Translations under genes and position numbers: made by a program
Shown here: positions 5,143 through 6,004 of the stretch, piece by piece
Numbering within the stretch: position 1 is the stretch's first letter
How the letters are laid out: each line of letters opens with the position of its first letter
Notes under the pieces: generated by a model
Seen by the model: only the letters and a program-made list of their open reading frames with translations
The model's database searches: none
Told to the model about the DNA's origin: nothing
Origin: Marinagarivorans sp. UBA5870
GTDB taxonomy: Bacteria > Pseudomonadota > Gammaproteobacteria > Pseudomonadales > Cellvibrionaceae
NCBI GenBank assembly: GCA_002432555.1
Contig: DJFO01000108.1
Span: 7,222 to 13,225 of the forward strand
Length of the DNA: 6,004 nucleotides
Reading direction: 5' to 3'

Positions 5143-6004
5143 AAATTTGTCTGGATCCTGCTTTTGGCCGGCGCCGCCAAGGCGGCCGCCGGGGAAGGCT
5201 TCACGCCCGCCAGCGTCGACACGCTGATCGCGACCTGGCCCCCTACTCCCCGCGCGGCGGCAGCCGCATTGGATTCGTCCACCGCCGCGCGTTTGGCCAA
5301 CGCCTATTTGGTCGAGGCGGCATTGCCGGGGCGCGGGCATCTTTACGGGCAGGCCGAAGCGATTCTGGGGCCCGCCCTTGAGCTGGATGCGAATGATGCG
5401 GAACTCTGGTTTGCGTTGGCTCGGGTCCAGCAGCATCGGCACGACTTTACTGCGGCTCTGCGTACCCTGGACCGCGTGACGCAACTGCAGCCGCGCCACC
5501 CAGCCGCGCAGCTGTTGCGGGCGCGGATTTACCTGGTGCAGGACCAACCGGCGCAAGCGCGGCGCGCCTGCTTCGCGCTGCTGGGTCAAGCAGATTTACT
5601 GACTGTTTCCGCCTGTGCCCTGGAAAGCGAGAGCGAGCCCGAGCGCTTAAAGGGAACCTATGATCAGCTGGTGCAACTGGTGGAGCGCACCGGCCTGCCG
5701 TCCGACGCCCGGCGTCCCTGGCTGCTGCAACTGCTGGCCGACATGGCGCAGCGGCTCGGCGATTTATCGGCGGCCGACCACTGGGTGGGTGAGGGTCGCA
5801 CCGGAGCGAGTGTCAGTTTTCTCGCTCAGTGGGCCGATGTGCAGCTGGCGCTGGGCCGGCCGCAGTTGGTGCTGCAGGAGGTGGGTCCGCTGGTTAGCAT
5901 GAGCGGAGACGACGACGCTCTCCTGCTGCGCCTCGCGCACGCGGAACTGCTCGCAGGCGGCACCGGTTGGCAACAGCGTCTGCGCGCCCGGGTGACGTTG
6001 CGGG
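5140..6004 (+). CDS. Secreted tetratricopeptide-repeat protein, N-terminal part (runs off the window)
   Basis: From ATG 5140 the frame stays open for 288 codons to the window edge. A short signal peptide (MKFVWILLLAGAAKAAAGE) with cleavage near residues 15-17 points to the periplasm or beyond. Helix-turn-helix repeats follow at about 52-85 (QAEAILGPALELDANDAE), 86-119 (LWFALARVQQHRHDF, then LRTLDRVTQLQPRHP) and 120-150 (AAQLLRARIYLVQDQPAQAR). Weaker repeats continue to the end (for example LADMAQRLGDLSAADHWV and DVQLALGRPQLVLQEV). Small residues at the A/L/G/Y positions and closing LDAND or LQPRHP turns are TPR-like. TPR arrays bind partner proteins, so a natural guess is that it works with the DUF4331 protein encoded just upstream; this is inference. 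As I recall, DUF4331 genes are often followed by TPR and HupE/UreJ-family genes, so a membrane protein gene may follow beyond the window. Confidence 0.85.
   Translation, partial: MKFVWILLLAGAAKAAAGEGFTPASVDTLIATWPPTPRAAAAALDSSTAARLANAYLVEAALPGRGHLYGQAEAILGPALELDANDAELWFALARVQQHRHDFTAALRTLDRVTQLQPRHPAAQLLRARIYLVQDQPAQARRACFALLGQADLLTVSACALESESEPERLKGTYDQLVQLVERTGLPSDARRPWLLQLLADMAQRLGDLSAADHWVGEGRTGASVSFLAQWADVQLALGRPQLVLQEVGPLVSMSGDDDALLLRLAHAELLAGGTGWQQRLRARVTLR

Noticed and set aside
5125..5589. Minus-strand frame opposite the TPR gene
   Set aside because: The plus-strand frame has a strong ribosome binding site, signal peptide and TPR pattern; the minus frame has none.

Overview
This is a GC-rich window (roughly 60% G+C by eye) from a bacterium, most likely a gammaproteobacterium. 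That placement rests on a MocR/EamA divergent pair, a BrxR/CapW-like WYL regulator, an ECF sigma gene next to a DUF4331 gene, and two kinds of dispersed intergenic repeat that resemble those common in proteobacterial genomes. Species cannot be told from the sequence. There are no rRNA or tRNA genes, CRISPR arrays, transposases or recognisable phage genes.

Left part (1-1240): the first 260 bases hold, on the minus strand, the N-terminal GntR-type DNA-binding domain of a MocR-like regulator that runs off the window. A 101-base divergent spacer with several CTGTAT-type elements separates it from a complete EamA/DMT-family ten-helix exporter (362-1240). The regulator probably controls the transporter, itself, or both.

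Middle (1247-2337): convergent to the transporter, with only 6 bases between stop codons, is a WYL-domain transcription factor of the BrxR/CapW type (complement of 1247-2134). A TATACT -10 box overlaps a clean inverted repeat upstream of it, which suggests autorepression and also decides the start codon. No defence genes that such regulators often control are visible here. The spacer to the next gene carries further short palindromes.

Right part (2338-6004, all plus strand): an ECF sigma factor (2338-2883) overlaps by 4 bases an anti-sigma gene (2880-3314). Only the anti-sigma N-terminal sigma-binding part looks real. The usual membrane helix and outer domain are absent, and the reading frame runs into a degenerate dispersed repeat. 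Downstream are a secreted DUF4331 protein (3411-4985), a spacer holding two stem-loops that look like a degenerate REP pair (BIME), and a secreted TPR protein (5140 to the window end, incomplete) with a very strong ribosome binding site. The sigma/anti-sigma pair probably controls the DUF4331-TPR genes as an envelope or secretion-related module of unknown function. The anti-sigma truncation suggests that membrane-signal control of this sigma factor is lost or altered in this strain.
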